From Chloroflexota bacterium (lineage in GTDB: Bacteria > Chloroflexota > Dormibacteria > Dormibacterales > Dormibacteraceae): a stretch of 64,000 bases of DNA. The position numbers and the translations under genes were made by a program. Position 1 is the first letter of the stretch, and the number at the start of each line of letters is the position of its first letter. The stretch lies in contig VBGR01000032.1 in assembly GCA_005880695.1 (NCBI GenBank), positions 1 through 64,000 of the forward strand, in the 5' to 3' direction. Shown piece by piece: positions 1-8,370 of the stretch. The notes under the pieces were generated by a model that worked only from the letters and a program-made list of their open reading frames with translations, had not been told where the DNA came from and did not search any database.

Positions 1-624
1 GACCTCGTACCAGCGGTGCGTCATGTCCATCGTGGAGAGCGGCTTCACGGTCAGCCCGGTGGGCCGGCCTTTGACGAGGAAGAGCGTGATGCCTTCCTCT
101 CCGGCGCCTCGGGTGCGGGCGGCCACGATCAGGTAGTCGGCGACCCCCGCACCGGGCACGAAGAGCTTGGTCCCGTCCAGCTTCCAGCCGTCGCCGGAAC
201 GTTGGGCCGTCAGCGCGACACCCTCCGCGTCCCAACGGCCCGTGGGCTCGGTGAAGGCGACGGTGGCCCGCGCCTCGCCCGTCGCGATCAAGGGCAGAAC
301 TTCTTTTTTCTGGGCGTCGCTGCCGGCTTCGAGCAGGGCCGGGACGGCCATCGCCATGGTCTCGTAGTAAGGCCCCGGAACCAGGTAGCGCCCCATCTCC
401 TCGAGCACCACCACCAGGTCCAGGAAGCTGCCGAAACCGCCGTACTGCTCGGGGATCCCGAGCGCGGTCCAGCCCTGGGCGGCGATCTTCTTCCAGAGCG
501 CGGGATCGTAGGCGTCCTCCGTCTCCATCACCTTGCGGACGAAGGAGCTCGGACTCTCCTTGGTCAGGAAGTCGCGAGCAGTCCGGCGGAGCATCTCTTG
601 CTCCTCGGAAAAGGCGAAATCCAT
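1..624 (-). CDS. acyl-CoA dehydrogenase, 3' end cut by window edge
   Basis: Only the first 208 residues are visible, read from an ATG at 624; the rest lies beyond the left edge. The sequence opens MDFAFSEEQEMLRRTARDFL and carries the IPEQYGG turn (residues 57-63), both typical of the alpha-helical N-terminal domain of acyl-CoA dehydrogenases, FAD enzymes that form the 2,3-double bond of acyl-CoA. At residues 125-127 TEP is followed by TGRWDA instead of the common AGSD, so the FAD/substrate loop is divergent. In actinobacterial-type heteromeric enzymes one subunit is often degenerate, and a complete paralogue lies just upstream on the same strand. Family assignment is firm; substrate is unknown. 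Confidence 0.9.
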   Translation of the reverse strand, partial: MDFAFSEEQEMLRRTARDFLTKESPSSFVRKVMETEDAYDPALWKKIAAQGWTALGIPEQYGGFGSFLDLVVVLEEMGRYLVPGPYYETMAMAVPALLEAGSDAQKKEVLPLIATGEARATVAFTEPTGRWDAEGVALTAQRSGDGWKLDGTKLFVPGAGVADYLIVAARTRGAGEEGITLFLVKGRPTGLTVKPLSTMDMTHRWYEV

Positions 625-898
625 GCTGGACGGATTCTAGGGGTGCGACCGAAAAAGCATCCGCGCCTCGATTTCGAGGCGCGGCCGGCCATCTGGCGCC
701 CTGGCGGCCAATCCGGGTGTCGGCCCACGCGTATGCACTACTCCACGATGCTCGCTCACGAATCTACTGATTCGCTCGCTGCGCCTCCTCCTACGGCTCG
801 GCTCGCCAGGATCGCCACCTGGCGCGGCCACCCTTTTCGGCCCCACCCCTTCGGCGCGGGCCTTGCCGTTGCCGCGGCACCCGGCCCCGAGCAGCCGG
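625..898. other. intergenic region with two hairpins, no gene seen
   Basis: This 274-base spacer separates two acyl-CoA dehydrogenase genes on the minus strand. I see no convincing coding frame. It holds a perfect 11-bp inverted repeat at 661-684 and a 6-bp inverted repeat, CGAATC-TACT-GATTCG, at 759-774 that is itself flanked by GCTCGCT direct repeats. The spacer may hold a terminator for the upstream gene and the promoter of the downstream one, but no clear -35/-10 pair stands out. Confidence 0.5.
661..684 (-). terminator. possible terminator hairpin, 11-bp perfect stem
   Basis: CCGCGCCTCGA and TCGAGGCGCGG form a perfect 11-bp stem with a 2-base loop. Read on the minus strand the stem is followed by ATGCTTTTTC, so a short T-run comes four bases after it. 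That fits intrinsic termination of the 899-2050 gene, although it sits about 215 bases past that stop and only about 37 bases before the next start codon. It could equally be a protein-binding palindrome. Confidence 0.4.
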
Positions 899-2050
899 TT
901 AGCGGCTGCGTGGGAGGCCGAGCACGCGCTCGGCGATGATGTTCCGGAGCACCTCGGACGTCCCAGCCTCGATCGTGTTCGCGCGCGAGCGCAGGAAAGA
1001 GTACTGCCAGCTGCCTCCGTCCCGAACCTGGCCGAACGGTCCCATCAGGTCGATGGCGGTCTCCGTCATCCGCTGGTTCAGCTCCGACCACATCATCTTC
1101 ATGAGCGAGCCCTCGGGGCCCGGGATGCCGTCCTTCATGATCTTCGTGATCGCGCGGTAGCCGTTCAGCTGGAGCGCCCGTGCCTCGATCTGGTGCTGGG
1201 CGATCCGCTGACGCGTCAGGCGCTCGCCGCCCCGTCCCAGCTTCCGCGCGTGCTCGGCGACCTCTCCGATCGTGACCTGCGCCTGTGTGGCCAGGGCCAT
1301 GCCCAGCGTGCCGCGCTCGTGCAGCAGCGTCGTCATCGCCACCGCCCAACCCTCGCCCGCCTCTCCCAGGAGCTGCGACTTGGGCACCTTGACGTCGGTG
1401 AAGAAGATCTCGTTGAACTCGGCGTCGCCCGTGATCTGGACGAGGGGCCGCACTTCGATGCCTGGGCTCTCCATGTCGACCAGCAGGTAGGTCAGCCCAG
1501 CTCGCGGGTTTTCAGCCGGCTTCTCGCGAGCCAGGAGCATGCACCACTTCGCAACGTGAGCGAGCGTGGTCCAGACCTTCTGGCCGTTCACGACGTAGTG
1601 GTCGCCGCGGTCTTCGGCCCGGGTCCGCAGCGCCGAAAGATCGCTGCCTGCGTTGGGCTCGGAAAAGCCCTGGCACCAGATCTCGTCGGCGCTCAGGAGC
1701 GGTTCCAGGTAGCGCCGCTTCTGCTCGTCGGTGCCGTGCGTGATGACTACAGGCCCGCCCATGCCGAGCCCGATCACGTTGATCGGCTGGGGAGCGCGGG
1801 CGGCGATCGTCTCCTGGTTGAAGATGAGCTGCTCCATCAGGGTGGCGCCGCGGCCGCCGTACTCCTTGGGCCAGCCGATGCCGACGTAGCCCGCCTCGTG
1901 CAGCTTCTTCTGCCAGGCCCGGCGCTTGTCGATCCACTCCTTCTGTCCGGCTGCCTCAGGCTCTTCCGCTTCCGCTGGAACGTTGGCCTTGAGCCAGGTC
2001 CGGACCTCCTCGCGGAAGGCCTTCTCGGTCGGGCTGAGCTCGAAATCCAT
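899..2050 (-). CDS. acyl-CoA dehydrogenase
   Basis: A complete 383-residue FAD-dependent acyl-CoA dehydrogenase, the usual family length. Visible landmarks are GWPKEYGGRG (59-68), FSEPNAGSDL (129-138, the FAD/substrate-binding signature) and the C-terminal EAGTSEVLRNIIAERVLGLP block that forms the FAD-binding C-terminal helix. The family oxidises acyl-CoA thioesters and passes electrons to ETF; the chain type cannot be read from sequence. It follows the luciferase-like gene by 8 bases and precedes another acyl-CoA dehydrogenase, suggesting one catabolic operon and perhaps a heteromeric enzyme. Confidence 0.95.
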   Translation of the reverse strand: MDFELSPTEKAFREEVRTWLKANVPAEAEEPEAAGQKEWIDKRRAWQKKLHEAGYVGIGWPKEYGGRGATLMEQLIFNQETIAARAPQPINVIGLGMGGPVVITHGTDEQKRRYLEPLLSADEIWCQGFSEPNAGSDLSALRTRAEDRGDHYVVNGQKVWTTLAHVAKWCMLLAREKPAENPRAGLTYLLVDMESPGIEVRPLVQITGDAEFNEIFFTDVKVPKSQLLGEAGEGWAVAMTTLLHERGTLGMALATQAQVTIGEVAEHARKLGRGGERLTRQRIAQHQIEARALQLNGYRAITKIMKDGIPGPEGSLMKMMWSELNQRMTETAIDLMGPFGQVRDGGSWQYSFLRSRANTIEAGTSEVLRNIIAERVLGLPRSR

Positions 2051-2058
2051 GTCGCCGC

Positions 2059-2973
2059 TTAACGGTAGCTTCCCGAGATCCGGGGCGCGAGCTCCGTCAT
2101 CAGGAGCTCCAGCGAGTCGTCGTCCTCCAGCAGGAAGTGCTGCAGCTGCCAGCGGGTGACGCCCGCCTCGAGGTAGGGACGCATCTGCTCGGCGATCTGC
2201 TCCGCGGTCCCGGCAAAGCGGCTTTCCATCACCTCGCGGGGGCTCATGCCTCGCAGCGACGGCAAGAACTCGCCGAGCTGGGCCGCGCGATCCAGGACTT
2301 CGGCCTCGCTCCGGCCGATGAGACAGGTGGTCTGGACCGACCGGGTGATCGTCTGCGGGTCTCGGCCCAGCTCCCGGCAGTAGCCCTCGAGGACCTCACA
2401 TTTGTGGCGGTAGGTCTCGACGTCGGGCCGGTTCCCGATGCCCCAGTGGTCGGCCTCCCGAGCCACGGTGCGCAGGGTGCGCTGCTCGCCGCCCCCGCCC
2501 ACCAGAAGCGGGATCTTGCCCCGTGGCGGCTTCGGGTTGGACTTCTCCCAGACCTCGCGGATGATCGCGATGCCCTGATCGAGAAGGTCCATCCGCTCCT
2601 TCAACGAGGGGAACGGGATATGGACGGCCTCGTGCTCCGCTTCGTACCAGCCGGCGCCCACGCCGAGCACGAGGCGGCCGCCGCTCAAGATGTCGACGGA
2701 GGTTGCCATCCGGGCCAGCACGGCCGGCGGCCGGAAGGTCATCGGCGAGACGTTGGGGCCGAAAGTGATCTGCTCGGTCCACTCCGCCGCGAGCGCCAGG
2801 GAGACCCAGGTCTCGATGCACTCGCGCTGGAACTCGCCCATCACCGAGAAGAAGTGGTCGCTGCGCCAGAGCGACTCGAAGCCGAGTTTCTCGACGACCT
2901 CGCAGAGGTGGCGCCAGCGCTCCCAGGTGAGTCCCTCCTGGCCCTCGATCATGATGCTCAGGACGGCCCCCAT
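2059..2973 (-). CDS. LLM-class (F420/flavin-dependent) oxidoreductase
   Basis: A 304-residue luciferase-like monooxygenase-fold protein. The start is ATG 2973, overlapping the preceding stop as TGATG; a longer upstream frame is only overlap with the PHP gene. Family features are the early EKLGFESLWRSDHF strand, NVSPMTFRPPAVLARMATSVDILSGG-type segment near residues 80-105 with the GRLVLGVGAGW loop, and IPLLVGGGGE, which positions cofactor phosphate in F420 enzymes. The genome makes F420 (operon at 23-26 kb), so F420 dependence is likely but not proven. Substrate unknown. It is co-transcribed with two acyl-CoA dehydrogenases. Confidence 0.88.
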   Translation of the reverse strand: MGAVLSIMIEGQEGLTWERWRHLCEVVEKLGFESLWRSDHFFSVMGEFQRECIETWVSLALAAEWTEQITFGPNVSPMTFRPPAVLARMATSVDILSGGRLVLGVGAGWYEAEHEAVHIPFPSLKERMDLLDQGIAIIREVWEKSNPKPPRGKIPLLVGGGGEQRTLRTVAREADHWGIGNRPDVETYRHKCEVLEGYCRELGRDPQTITRSVQTTCLIGRSEAEVLDRAAQLGEFLPSLRGMSPREVMESRFAGTAEQIAEQMRPYLEAGVTRWQLQHFLLEDDDSLELLMTELAPRISGSYR

Positions 2974-3992
2974 CAGCGCTCTAAGGCTAGATGTTTGAGG
3001 AGGTCCGGAAGTTCGAGGCAGTTGAGCAGCAGCTCGGGTCCGACGCCGGCCTGGCGCGCCATCCAGGCCCCCTGGTCGACATAAGCGAACTCGCCGGGAG
3101 CGTGGGCATCGGAGTCGAGCGTGAGCCGGCAGCCGCACTCGGCAGCCAGCCGCGCCAGCTCCGGGGAGAGGTCCATCCGGGCCGGGTCGCAGTCGATCTC
3201 CAGCGCTGTGCGGTGTCGCGCGGCATGGCGGAAGACGGCTTCGAAGTCGTAGCTGGCTCCCTCGCGGGAGCCAAGGCGGCGGCCGGTTGGGTGCCCGATC
3301 ACGTCCACGTGCGGGCTCTCGACCGCGCGCAGCATGCGCTCGGTCATCGCCGCCGGCTCCAGGCGCAGCTTCACGTGTGGTGAGGCGATCACGATGTCGA
3401 GCTCGGCCAGTGCGTCGTCGGGGAGGTCGAGCCGGCCGTCCTCGAGAATGTCGACCTCGATCCCTCGCAGGATCGGAAAACCTCCCATCTGCGCGCTGAC
3501 GCGGGCGATGTCGACCGCCTGGGCATGCAGCCGCTCCGGGCCGAGACCGTTGACCACCGTGATACGGGGTGAGTGGTCGGTGATGGCGACGTAGGAGTAG
3601 CCGCGGGCGCGGGCGGCCGTCGCCATCTCCAGGACCGTGGCCCGGCCATCGCTCCAGTCGGAGTGGCAGTGCAGGTCGCCGCGCAGGAAGCTCGTCTCGA
3701 CGACTTCGATCGCGGCTGCCGGCGCCGCCTCGCCGGCTTCCTCGCGGAGCCGCTCGAGGTAGGAGCTCCGGCCCGTGTCCACCAGCTCCGCCAGGACCTT
3801 CGCGATGCCCGAGCCCACGCCCTCGATCGACTCCAGGCCACCCCGGGCTCGGAGACCGGTCAGGTCGGGCTCCAGCCGGCTCAGGTTGGCGGCCGCCCGG
3901 CTGAAGGCACGGGCGCGGTGCCCCTGCTCCGGAAAATGGCGGAGGCGGTAAGCGATCTCTGCCAGGACCGTCGCCGCTTCCTTGGAGTTCAA
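2973..3992 (-). CDS. PHP-domain phosphoesterase with PolX-like helical N-terminus
   Basis: A 339-residue protein. I place the start at TTG 3992, which overlaps the upstream TGA and has GGAGG five bases before it. Residues 1-90 resemble the helical 8-kDa/helix-hairpin-helix part of family X polymerases (GGLESIEGVGSGIAKVLAEL, 51-70). Residues 105-330 are a PHP domain with metal ligands in HCHSD (108-112), TDH (138-140), EVD (179-181), H206, H234 and DSDAH (293-297). The nucleotidyltransferase palm of true PolX is absent, so this is a stand-alone PHP phosphoesterase, possibly acting on nucleic-acid ends. Histidinol-phosphatase-like activity is an alternative. Confidence 0.85.
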   Translation of the reverse strand: MNSKEAATVLAEIAYRLRHFPEQGHRARAFSRAAANLSRLEPDLTGLRARGGLESIEGVGSGIAKVLAELVDTGRSSYLERLREEAGEAAPAAAIEVVETSFLRGDLHCHSDWSDGRATVLEMATAARARGYSYVAITDHSPRITVVNGLGPERLHAQAVDIARVSAQMGGFPILRGIEVDILEDGRLDLPDDALAELDIVIASPHVKLRLEPAAMTERMLRAVESPHVDVIGHPTGRRLGSREGASYDFEAVFRHAARHRTALEIDCDPARMDLSPELARLAAECGCRLTLDSDAHAPGEFAYVDQGAWMARQAGVGPELLLNCLELPDLLKHLALER

Positions 3993-4702
3993 ACTTGCCT
4001 CCAGGCCAGATCCGACGGTGGTTTGATCGGCCCGAAGAACCGTTCCAGTGCGGGGTCGTGGGGTGGGATCTGGACCTCGGCCGGATCGAACCTGGCCACC
4101 TCCCAGCCGCGCTCCGCGAACCATTCGAGCTCCCGGGGGCTGATGAAGGCGATCGTGCCGCCCTTGCGCGTGCAGCGCTCCAGCTCGCGCAGGATCTCCT
4201 CCTCGGGCCCGAAGGCCGAACAGGAGACGCTCAGGTCGGCCCAACCGTCAGGAATCGACATGACTTCAGCGAACTGGACCTTGATGTCCGCTCGCGGGAC
4301 CCGGCTGGCCAGGAGCCGGCAGAGGCCGCTCGAGGGTTCCACCGCAGTGATCTCCGCCGCCCGTTCCGCCAGGTGCTGGGTCAGGCGCCCGGAGCCGGCG
4401 CCGATCTCGAGGACGCGCTTGCCGTCCACCGAGAGTGCGGCCAGCACGCCGGGATGGATCGGCTCGGCGCGCGAGAGCTCGTCCCAGCGCTCCGGCTCGA
4501 ACTCGTAGACGAAGGTCCAGAAAAGGGCCTTGCGAAGCCGCTCGCCGGCAGCTGCGTCACCCTGGCGCGCCCGCCGCAGCTCCCCGCCCGGGATCCAGTT
4601 CTCGAACCGCCGGTGGTAATCGGGTTGGAGGCGATCGTAGTCGGCGAGTGAGAAGTGGGTCCAGCCGGGCGGTGCCTCGGCGATTGCTTCGGAATATCGC
4701 AC
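3989..4702 (-). CDS. class I SAM-dependent methyltransferase
   Basis: A 237-residue protein starting at GTG 4702. The Rossmann methyltransferase signature VLEIGAGSG lies at 97-105, followed by the acidic ribose-binding position in ITAVEPS and the DLSVSCSAFGPEEEI segment corresponding to motif IV. The substrate cannot be inferred. It overlaps the PHP gene by four bases on the same strand and is divergent from the pterin synthase gene, with about 26 bases between the start codons. Confidence 0.85.
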   Translation of the reverse strand: MRYSEAIAEAPPGWTHFSLADYDRLQPDYHRRFENWIPGGELRRARQGDAAAGERLRKALFWTFVYEFEPERWDELSRAEPIHPGVLAALSVDGKRVLEIGAGSGRLTQHLAERAAEITAVEPSSGLCRLLASRVPRADIKVQFAEVMSIPDGWADLSVSCSAFGPEEEILRELERCTRKGGTIAFISPRELEWFAERGWEVARFDPAEVQIPPHDPALERFFGPIKPPSDLAWRQV

Positions 4703-4728
4703 TCTCGGTAGGATTAAACATAGGCATC

Positions 4729-5187
4729 ATGCTCAAGATCAGCGCCCGACGCGGGGCCGGGCCGGCGATCTCGAGCGCGGCCCCCGCAACGCTGCTGATC
4801 ACGCGGCGTGCCACCTTCGCGGCCGCGCACGTCCTGCAGCGCCCGGAGTGGAGCGAATCCGAGAACCGAGAGGTCTTCGGCGCTTGCGCTGGCGAGCACG
4901 GCCACAACTACGTGCTCGAGGTGAGCGTCGGCGGTGACGTGGATCCCAAAACGGGGATGGTGATCAACCTGAAAGATCTCGACCGCACGATCAAGGATGC
5001 TGTGATCCGTCACGTCGACCACCGAAACCTGAACAAGGACGTCGCCTTCTTGAAGGGCGTGATCCCCACCGCCGAGAACCTGGCGCTCGCGTTCTGGGCC
5101 CAAATCCAAGCTGCGCTGGAGGGCGGGACGCTGGAACGCCTGAAGCTGGTCGAGTCCGAAAACAACTCGGTGGAGGTTTCGCGTTGA
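4729..5187 (+). CDS. queD: 6-pyruvoyltetrahydropterin synthase / QueD family
   Basis: A 152-residue enzyme of the 6-carboxy-/6-pyruvoyl-tetrahydropterin synthase family, acting on 7,8-dihydroneopterin triphosphate, the product of the FolE encoded next. Zinc ligands are H34 and the HGH at 57-59; the catalytic Cys is C53 in CAGEHGHNY; the Asp-His pair is D97-H98 in VDHRNLN; E144 fits the pterin-anchoring Glu. A Cys rather than Glu at that position argues against the folate-shunt PTPS-III type. The ATG at 4729 starts about 20 residues before the conserved region. Role is probably queuosine (QueD) or a tetrahydropterin; no other queuosine gene is in the window. Confidence 0.85.
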   Translation: MLKISARRGAGPAISSAAPATLLITRRATFAAAHVLQRPEWSESENREVFGACAGEHGHNYVLEVSVGGDVDPKTGMVINLKDLDRTIKDAVIRHVDHRNLNKDVAFLKGVIPTAENLALAFWAQIQAALEGGTLERLKLVESENNSVEVSR

Positions 5188-5768
5188 GCGTCTTCAAGCC
5201 GCAGTTCGACACCGACGGGCTGCGCGGCCTGGTGGCGCGCCTGCTGGAGGAACTGGGTGAGGACACCTCGCGCGAAGGCCTTGTCGACACGCCGCTGCGC
5301 GTGGCCGAGTCCTACCGCTATTTGACCGAGGGCTACGACATCGATCCGGCGGAAGTCGTCGGGGACGCCCTTTTCGAACAGCAGTACGACGACCTCGTCG
5401 TGATCAAGGACATCAACTTCTTCAGCCTCTGCGAGCACCATCTGCTGCCGTTTTTTGGACGCGTGCACGTCGCCTATCTGCCGACCGGTCGGGTGGTCGG
5501 CCTGAGCAAAGTGCCGCGCCTCATCGACGTGTACGCGCACCGCCTCCAGATCCAGGAGCGCATGACGCGCGAGATCGCGCTGTCGATCCAGCAGATCCTG
5601 AACCCCGCCGGGGTCGGCGTGGTGGTCGAAGCGCGTCATCTCTGCATGGAGATGCGAGGCATCGAAAAGCCGGACTCGGAGACAGTCACCTCCTGCATGC
5701 TCGGGACCTTCCGGAAGGACCCCCGCACACGCTCCGAGTTCATGGAGCTGATTCAAAGGCGAGGGTAG
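5184..5768 (+). CDS. folE: GTP cyclohydrolase I
   Basis: A 194-residue FolE catalysing GTP to 7,8-dihydroneopterin triphosphate plus formate, the first step to folate, tetrahydropterins or queuosine. Zinc ligands C83 and H86 (in [10 protein letters not shown]) and C154 (in RHLCMEMRG) are intact, as is the catalytic H152. Length and order match the family. The TTG start overlaps the preceding stop as TTGA, so translation is coupled to the QueD-like enzyme that uses its product. Confidence 0.97.
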   Translation: MSVFKPQFDTDGLRGLVARLLEELGEDTSREGLVDTPLRVAESYRYLTEGYDIDPAEVVGDALFEQQYDDLVVIKDINFFSLCEHHLLPFFGRVHVAYLPTGRVVGLSKVPRLIDVYAHRLQIQERMTREIALSIQQILNPAGVGVVVEARHLCMEMRGIEKPDSETVTSCMLGTFRKDPRTRSEFMELIQRRG

Positions 5769-6787
5769 CGGTAGTCGCCTCGCTGGTGACCCCGATCCGG
5801 CCCATCCAGGCCGGGGGCGCCCAGGCTTTTCTCGCCGACCTCGCCCGGGGCCTGGCGGCGCGTGGTCATGAGGTCCAGCTCTACTGCGCGGAGGGGTCTC
5901 AGGTGCCGGGCGTCGAACTGGTCATGGTCGCGGTGCCTGAGGAGGCGGCGGAGGCCGCCCTGGTCAGGCCTGGCGGCGCCCCGCCACCGGCGGTTGCTGC
6001 TCTGAGCGACGCCTTCGTGGTCCTTTTCGCCGAGCTTCGACGGCGTGGCGCTGACGCCGTCTCGCAGCACGCCTTCGACGTGGAGGCGATCGAGCTGGCG
6101 GCCGGGCTCAACGCTGTGCACACCCTCCACCTACCGCCCATCGTCCCGGCCGTGGTGGCAGCGGTGCAGGCCTCACTGGACCCGGTCGTCACGGTTTCGG
6201 TCGCCGCCCGGAGGGCCTGGGCCGCGGTTGGGGTGGGCGCCGGCCTGATCCCGGATGGCGTTCCCGACTTCGACCCCGGTGCGCCCGCCGTCGAGAGGCT
6301 CGCGCTGATCGCCGGCCGCGTCTCGCCGGAGAAGGGCATTCCGGACGGGCTCCAGGCGGCCGAGCTGGCCGGACTGCGAGTCCGCGTCGTGGGCTCCGTC
6401 TACGATCGCGCCTACCGCGAGCGCGAGCTTCCCGGTCTGCTGATCGAGCCGGCGCTCCCGCGGCCGGAGCTGTGGGCTCTCATGGCAAGCTGCGCCGTGA
6501 CTCTGGCACCGGTCAAATGGGAGGAGCCCTTCGGACTGGTCGCCGCCGAAGCGCAGGTCGCCGGGTGCCCCGTCGTTGGATACCGGCGGGGCGCTCTGCC
6601 GGAGGTGGTCGAGGACGGGGTGAGCGGGTTTCTGGTCGAGCCGGACGACGTCCAAGCACTGGCACAGGCCATTCGCCGGGCCCTCGAGCTAGACCGGCGG
6701 GAGGTGCGGGCGAGCGGCCGCCGGCGACTGCTGATGGGACGCGTGCTGGACGATTACGAGCTGTGGCTTCGCCTCTCGCGGTCGTGA
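5765..6787 (+). CDS. GT4-family glycosyltransferase, start codon uncertain
   Basis: A GT-B glycosyltransferase. The acceptor domain opens with a beta-strand [11 protein letters not shown] and the loop [22 protein letters not shown]; the donor domain shows [11 protein letters not shown] and the E-x7-E signature in [12 protein letters not shown], typical of GT4. The first canonical codon is GTG 5786, but that removes most of the first beta-strand. The reading frame stays open upstream through the end of folE without ATG/GTG/TTG. AAAGG at 5755-5759 would place initiation at 5765 (GTA) or 5768 (GCG), which I use here. Sugar and acceptor are unknown. Confidence 0.75.
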   Translation, partial: VAVVASLVTPIRPIQAGGAQAFLADLARGLAARGHEVQLYCAEGSQVPGVELVMVAVPEEAAEAALVRPGGAPPPAVAALSDAFVVLFAELRRRGADAVSQHAFDVEAIELAAGLNAVHTLHLPPIVPAVVAAVQASLDPVVTVSVAARRAWAAVGVGAGLIPDGVPDFDPGAPAVERLALIAGRVSPEKGIPDGLQAAELAGLRVRVVGSVYDRAYRERELPGLLIEPALPRPELWALMASCAVTLAPVKWEEPFGLVAAEAQVAGCPVVGYRRGALPEVVEDGVSGFLVEPDDVQALAQAIRRALELDRREVRASGRRRLLMGRVLDDYELWLRLSRS

Positions 6788-7386
6788 CCGGCGGCTCGGG
6801 CGGCGTCGGCCGGGCCGTCGTCGAGGAGCTTCGCGGGCGAGGCTACGAGGTGGTCTCCCTGAGCCGCACCGAAGGCATCGATGTCGGGGACGAAGCGCAG
6901 GTCGAAGCCGGGTTCGGCCGGATCGACCGCCTTGACGCGCTCGTCAACAACGCGGCGACCTTGATCCCGAGGCTGCTGACCGAAATGACTGCCGCGGAGT
7001 GGGATGAGCAGGTGCGCGTCATCCTGAGAGGCACTTTCCTATGCAGCCGGGCCGCCTTTCGGCGGCTGCGGCCGGGCGGGACGATCGTCAACGTGTCGAG
7101 CCTGTCGGGCGTTTTCGGCGCCGAGAAGTTTCCCCGGATGTCGGCCTACGTCGCGGCGAAGTCAGGCCTGGCCGGGCTGACTGAGGCGCTGGCGGTGGAG
7201 GGCCGCCCGCTCGGCATCCGCGTCAACGCCGTCAGCCCGGGTTCGGTCGACACGACAATGGCCGATCTGGCGGGAGTGACCGGCCCTCGCCTTCAGCCGG
7301 TCGAAGTGGCCCGAATCGTGGCCTGGCTCGCCGGCCCGGACTCGGCCCCGCTGTCAGGCGCCAATCTCCGCCTGGACCCGGTTTAG
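6763..7386 (+). CDS. short-chain dehydrogenase/reductase
   Basis: A 207-residue SDR starting at GTG 6763, overlapping the glycosyltransferase 3' end by 25 bases. The nucleotide-binding TGGSGGVG is at 9-16, followed by the NNAA motif, and the catalytic Ser and YVAAK (Tyr-x3-Lys). The protein is short for a classical SDR (about 250) because the helices after the first beta-alpha units are trimmed. Substrate unknown. It ends the pterin/glycosyltransferase operon and is followed by copy 1 of a dispersed repeat. Confidence 0.88.
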   Translation: MASPLAVVTGGSGGVGRAVVEELRGRGYEVVSLSRTEGIDVGDEAQVEAGFGRIDRLDALVNNAATLIPRLLTEMTAAEWDEQVRVILRGTFLCSRAAFRRLRPGGTIVNVSSLSGVFGAEKFPRMSAYVAAKSGLAGLTEALAVEGRPLGIRVNAVSPGSVDTTMADLAGVTGPRLQPVEVARIVAWLAGPDSAPLSGANLRLDPV

Positions 7387-7388
7387 GT

Positions 7389-7461
7389 CGTAAGGGCCGC
7401 TCCGTATACGCTCGCGTCGCAGCGCGCGGCGGGCGGCGCAAGTGCGCCGCTCCAAATCAAG
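7389..7461 (+). repeat. dispersed intergenic repeat, copy 1
   Basis: A 73-base element in the gap between convergent genes, closely matching 37300-37374 in the same orientation. The last 43 or so bases of the two copies differ at only two positions. Its core is a perfect hairpin GCGGCGC-AAGT-GCGCCGC (7433-7450) followed by TCCAAATCAAG. In the other copy the stem is identical and only the loop changes (GAGT). Both copies sit just downstream of a plus-strand stop and before a minus-strand stop, as expected for a REP-like or terminator-like element. Confidence 0.75.
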
Positions 7462-7515
7462 TCAAGTCCGGGGCCGAGCTAGGCGTTCCGGCCGGGGCGG
7501 AAGCGACCAAGCCGG

Positions 7516-7983
7516 CTAGCGGGAACCGCCGCTCTTGATGCGGCCCATGAGGCGGGCGATCAGCGCCGCGCCCACGGCGCTGCCCGCCGCCTGCGCGAAG
7601 CGGAGGCCGATCTTCTCCCAGCGAGTTGTAGCAGCCTCTTCGCCGACCTGGCGGTCACCGACGTAGAGGCGCACAGGTGGCACCGAGCGCCGGAGTCCGA
7701 GTTCGACCGATTCGACCACGTGCCGGGCACGTTCCCAGATGGTGGGCGGGATCACGCGTTCGACGCGTTCTCGCATCGAGGTCGGTCGCGTCATCCGCCA
7801 GATGACGACTCCGCCGACGACCAGGACAGCCGCCCCGGCGCCTACGCCGGCCCCGATCAGCAGCGCCCGGCGGCTCCGCCGGACCACCTCGCGGCTGCGT
7901 TGCCGGAGCGTGACGATCCGCTCCTCGATGTCCTCCCGGGTGCCCGCTATCTCGCGGGCGATCTCATCTGACGAAGAGCCCAT
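7516..7983 (-). CDS. DUF3618-like single-pass membrane protein
   Basis: A 155-residue protein from ATG 7983, with AAGGAG and AAGGA upstream. The N-terminus (EIAREIAGTREDIEERIVTLRQR) resembles DUF3618 proteins, whose amphipathic helix precedes a membrane segment. One hydrophobic stretch, ALLIGAGVGAGAAVLVVGGVV (about 44-64), should span the membrane, and the C-terminus has a second short hydrophobic region. Function unknown. It overlaps the holin-like gene upstream by 37 bases; such pairs are common in Actinobacteria and relatives. Confidence 0.7.
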   Translation of the reverse strand: MGSSSDEIAREIAGTREDIEERIVTLRQRSREVVRRSRRALLIGAGVGAGAAVLVVGGVVIWRMTRPTSMRERVERVIPPTIWERARHVVESVELGLRRSVPPVRLYVGDRQVGEEAATTRWEKIGLRFAQAAGSAVGAALIARLMGRIKSGGSR

Positions 7984-8339
7984 TCCTTGGTCTCCTTGAG
8001 ACTGTTTATGGTCCTCGGCGGCAGCTTCAGTCGCAGCCCGGCCCGGCCGCCCAGAACGAGCGCGCCACCTCCCACAAGGTAGAGAGCGACCCAGGCCAGG
8101 GCAGCGATCCAATGCGCCGGGACCAGCACCACGACGAGGACCGGCACCGCCACCAGCAACCCGAGCATCAGCATGAGACCCCCGGTGGCGATCAGCCCGC
8201 CGGCGATCGCGTTCCGGATCGCCAGCTCCTTGGCCTCCTGTTTGGCCAGTGCGATCTCCAGCCGGACCAGGCGCTCGGCCTCCTCGACGATGCCCGCCGC
8301 GAGTTCGGCCGAAGACTCCTTCTGACGGTCCACTATCAA
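7947..8339 (-). CDS. holin-X (superfamily III)-like membrane protein
   Basis: A 130-residue protein with a charged amphipathic helix (AEERLVRLEIALAKQEAKEL-like, about 18-40) and two transmembrane hairpin segments (about 46-70 and 78-100), the layout of the putative actinobacterial holin-X/phage holin 3_6 family. In bacterial chromosomes these proteins are usually not phage lysis proteins but membrane proteins of unknown role beside DUF3618 genes, as here. TTG 8339 is the longest start; GTG 8333 is equally possible. Transcription would begin in the region holding the palindromes at 8371-8417, divergent from the ArsR gene. Confidence 0.72.
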   Translation of the reverse strand: MIVDRQKESSAELAAGIVEEAERLVRLEIALAKQEAKELAIRNAIAGGLIATGGLMLMLGLLVAVPVLVVVLVPAHWIAALAWVALYLVGGGALVLGGRAGLRLKLPPRTINSLKETKEWALRQMRSPAR

Positions 8340-8370
8340 GAAACATACAGCGCGGCCGCCGGCTCGGATA

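Noticed and set aside
8004-8014. ACTGTTTATG resembling the ArsR palindrome half-site inside the holin-like gene
   Set aside because: Single half-site within a coding sequence with no partner arm.
7947-8339. Holin as a sign of prophage
   Set aside because: Chromosomal holin-X/DUF3618 pairs are common without phage; no lysin or structural gene is near.
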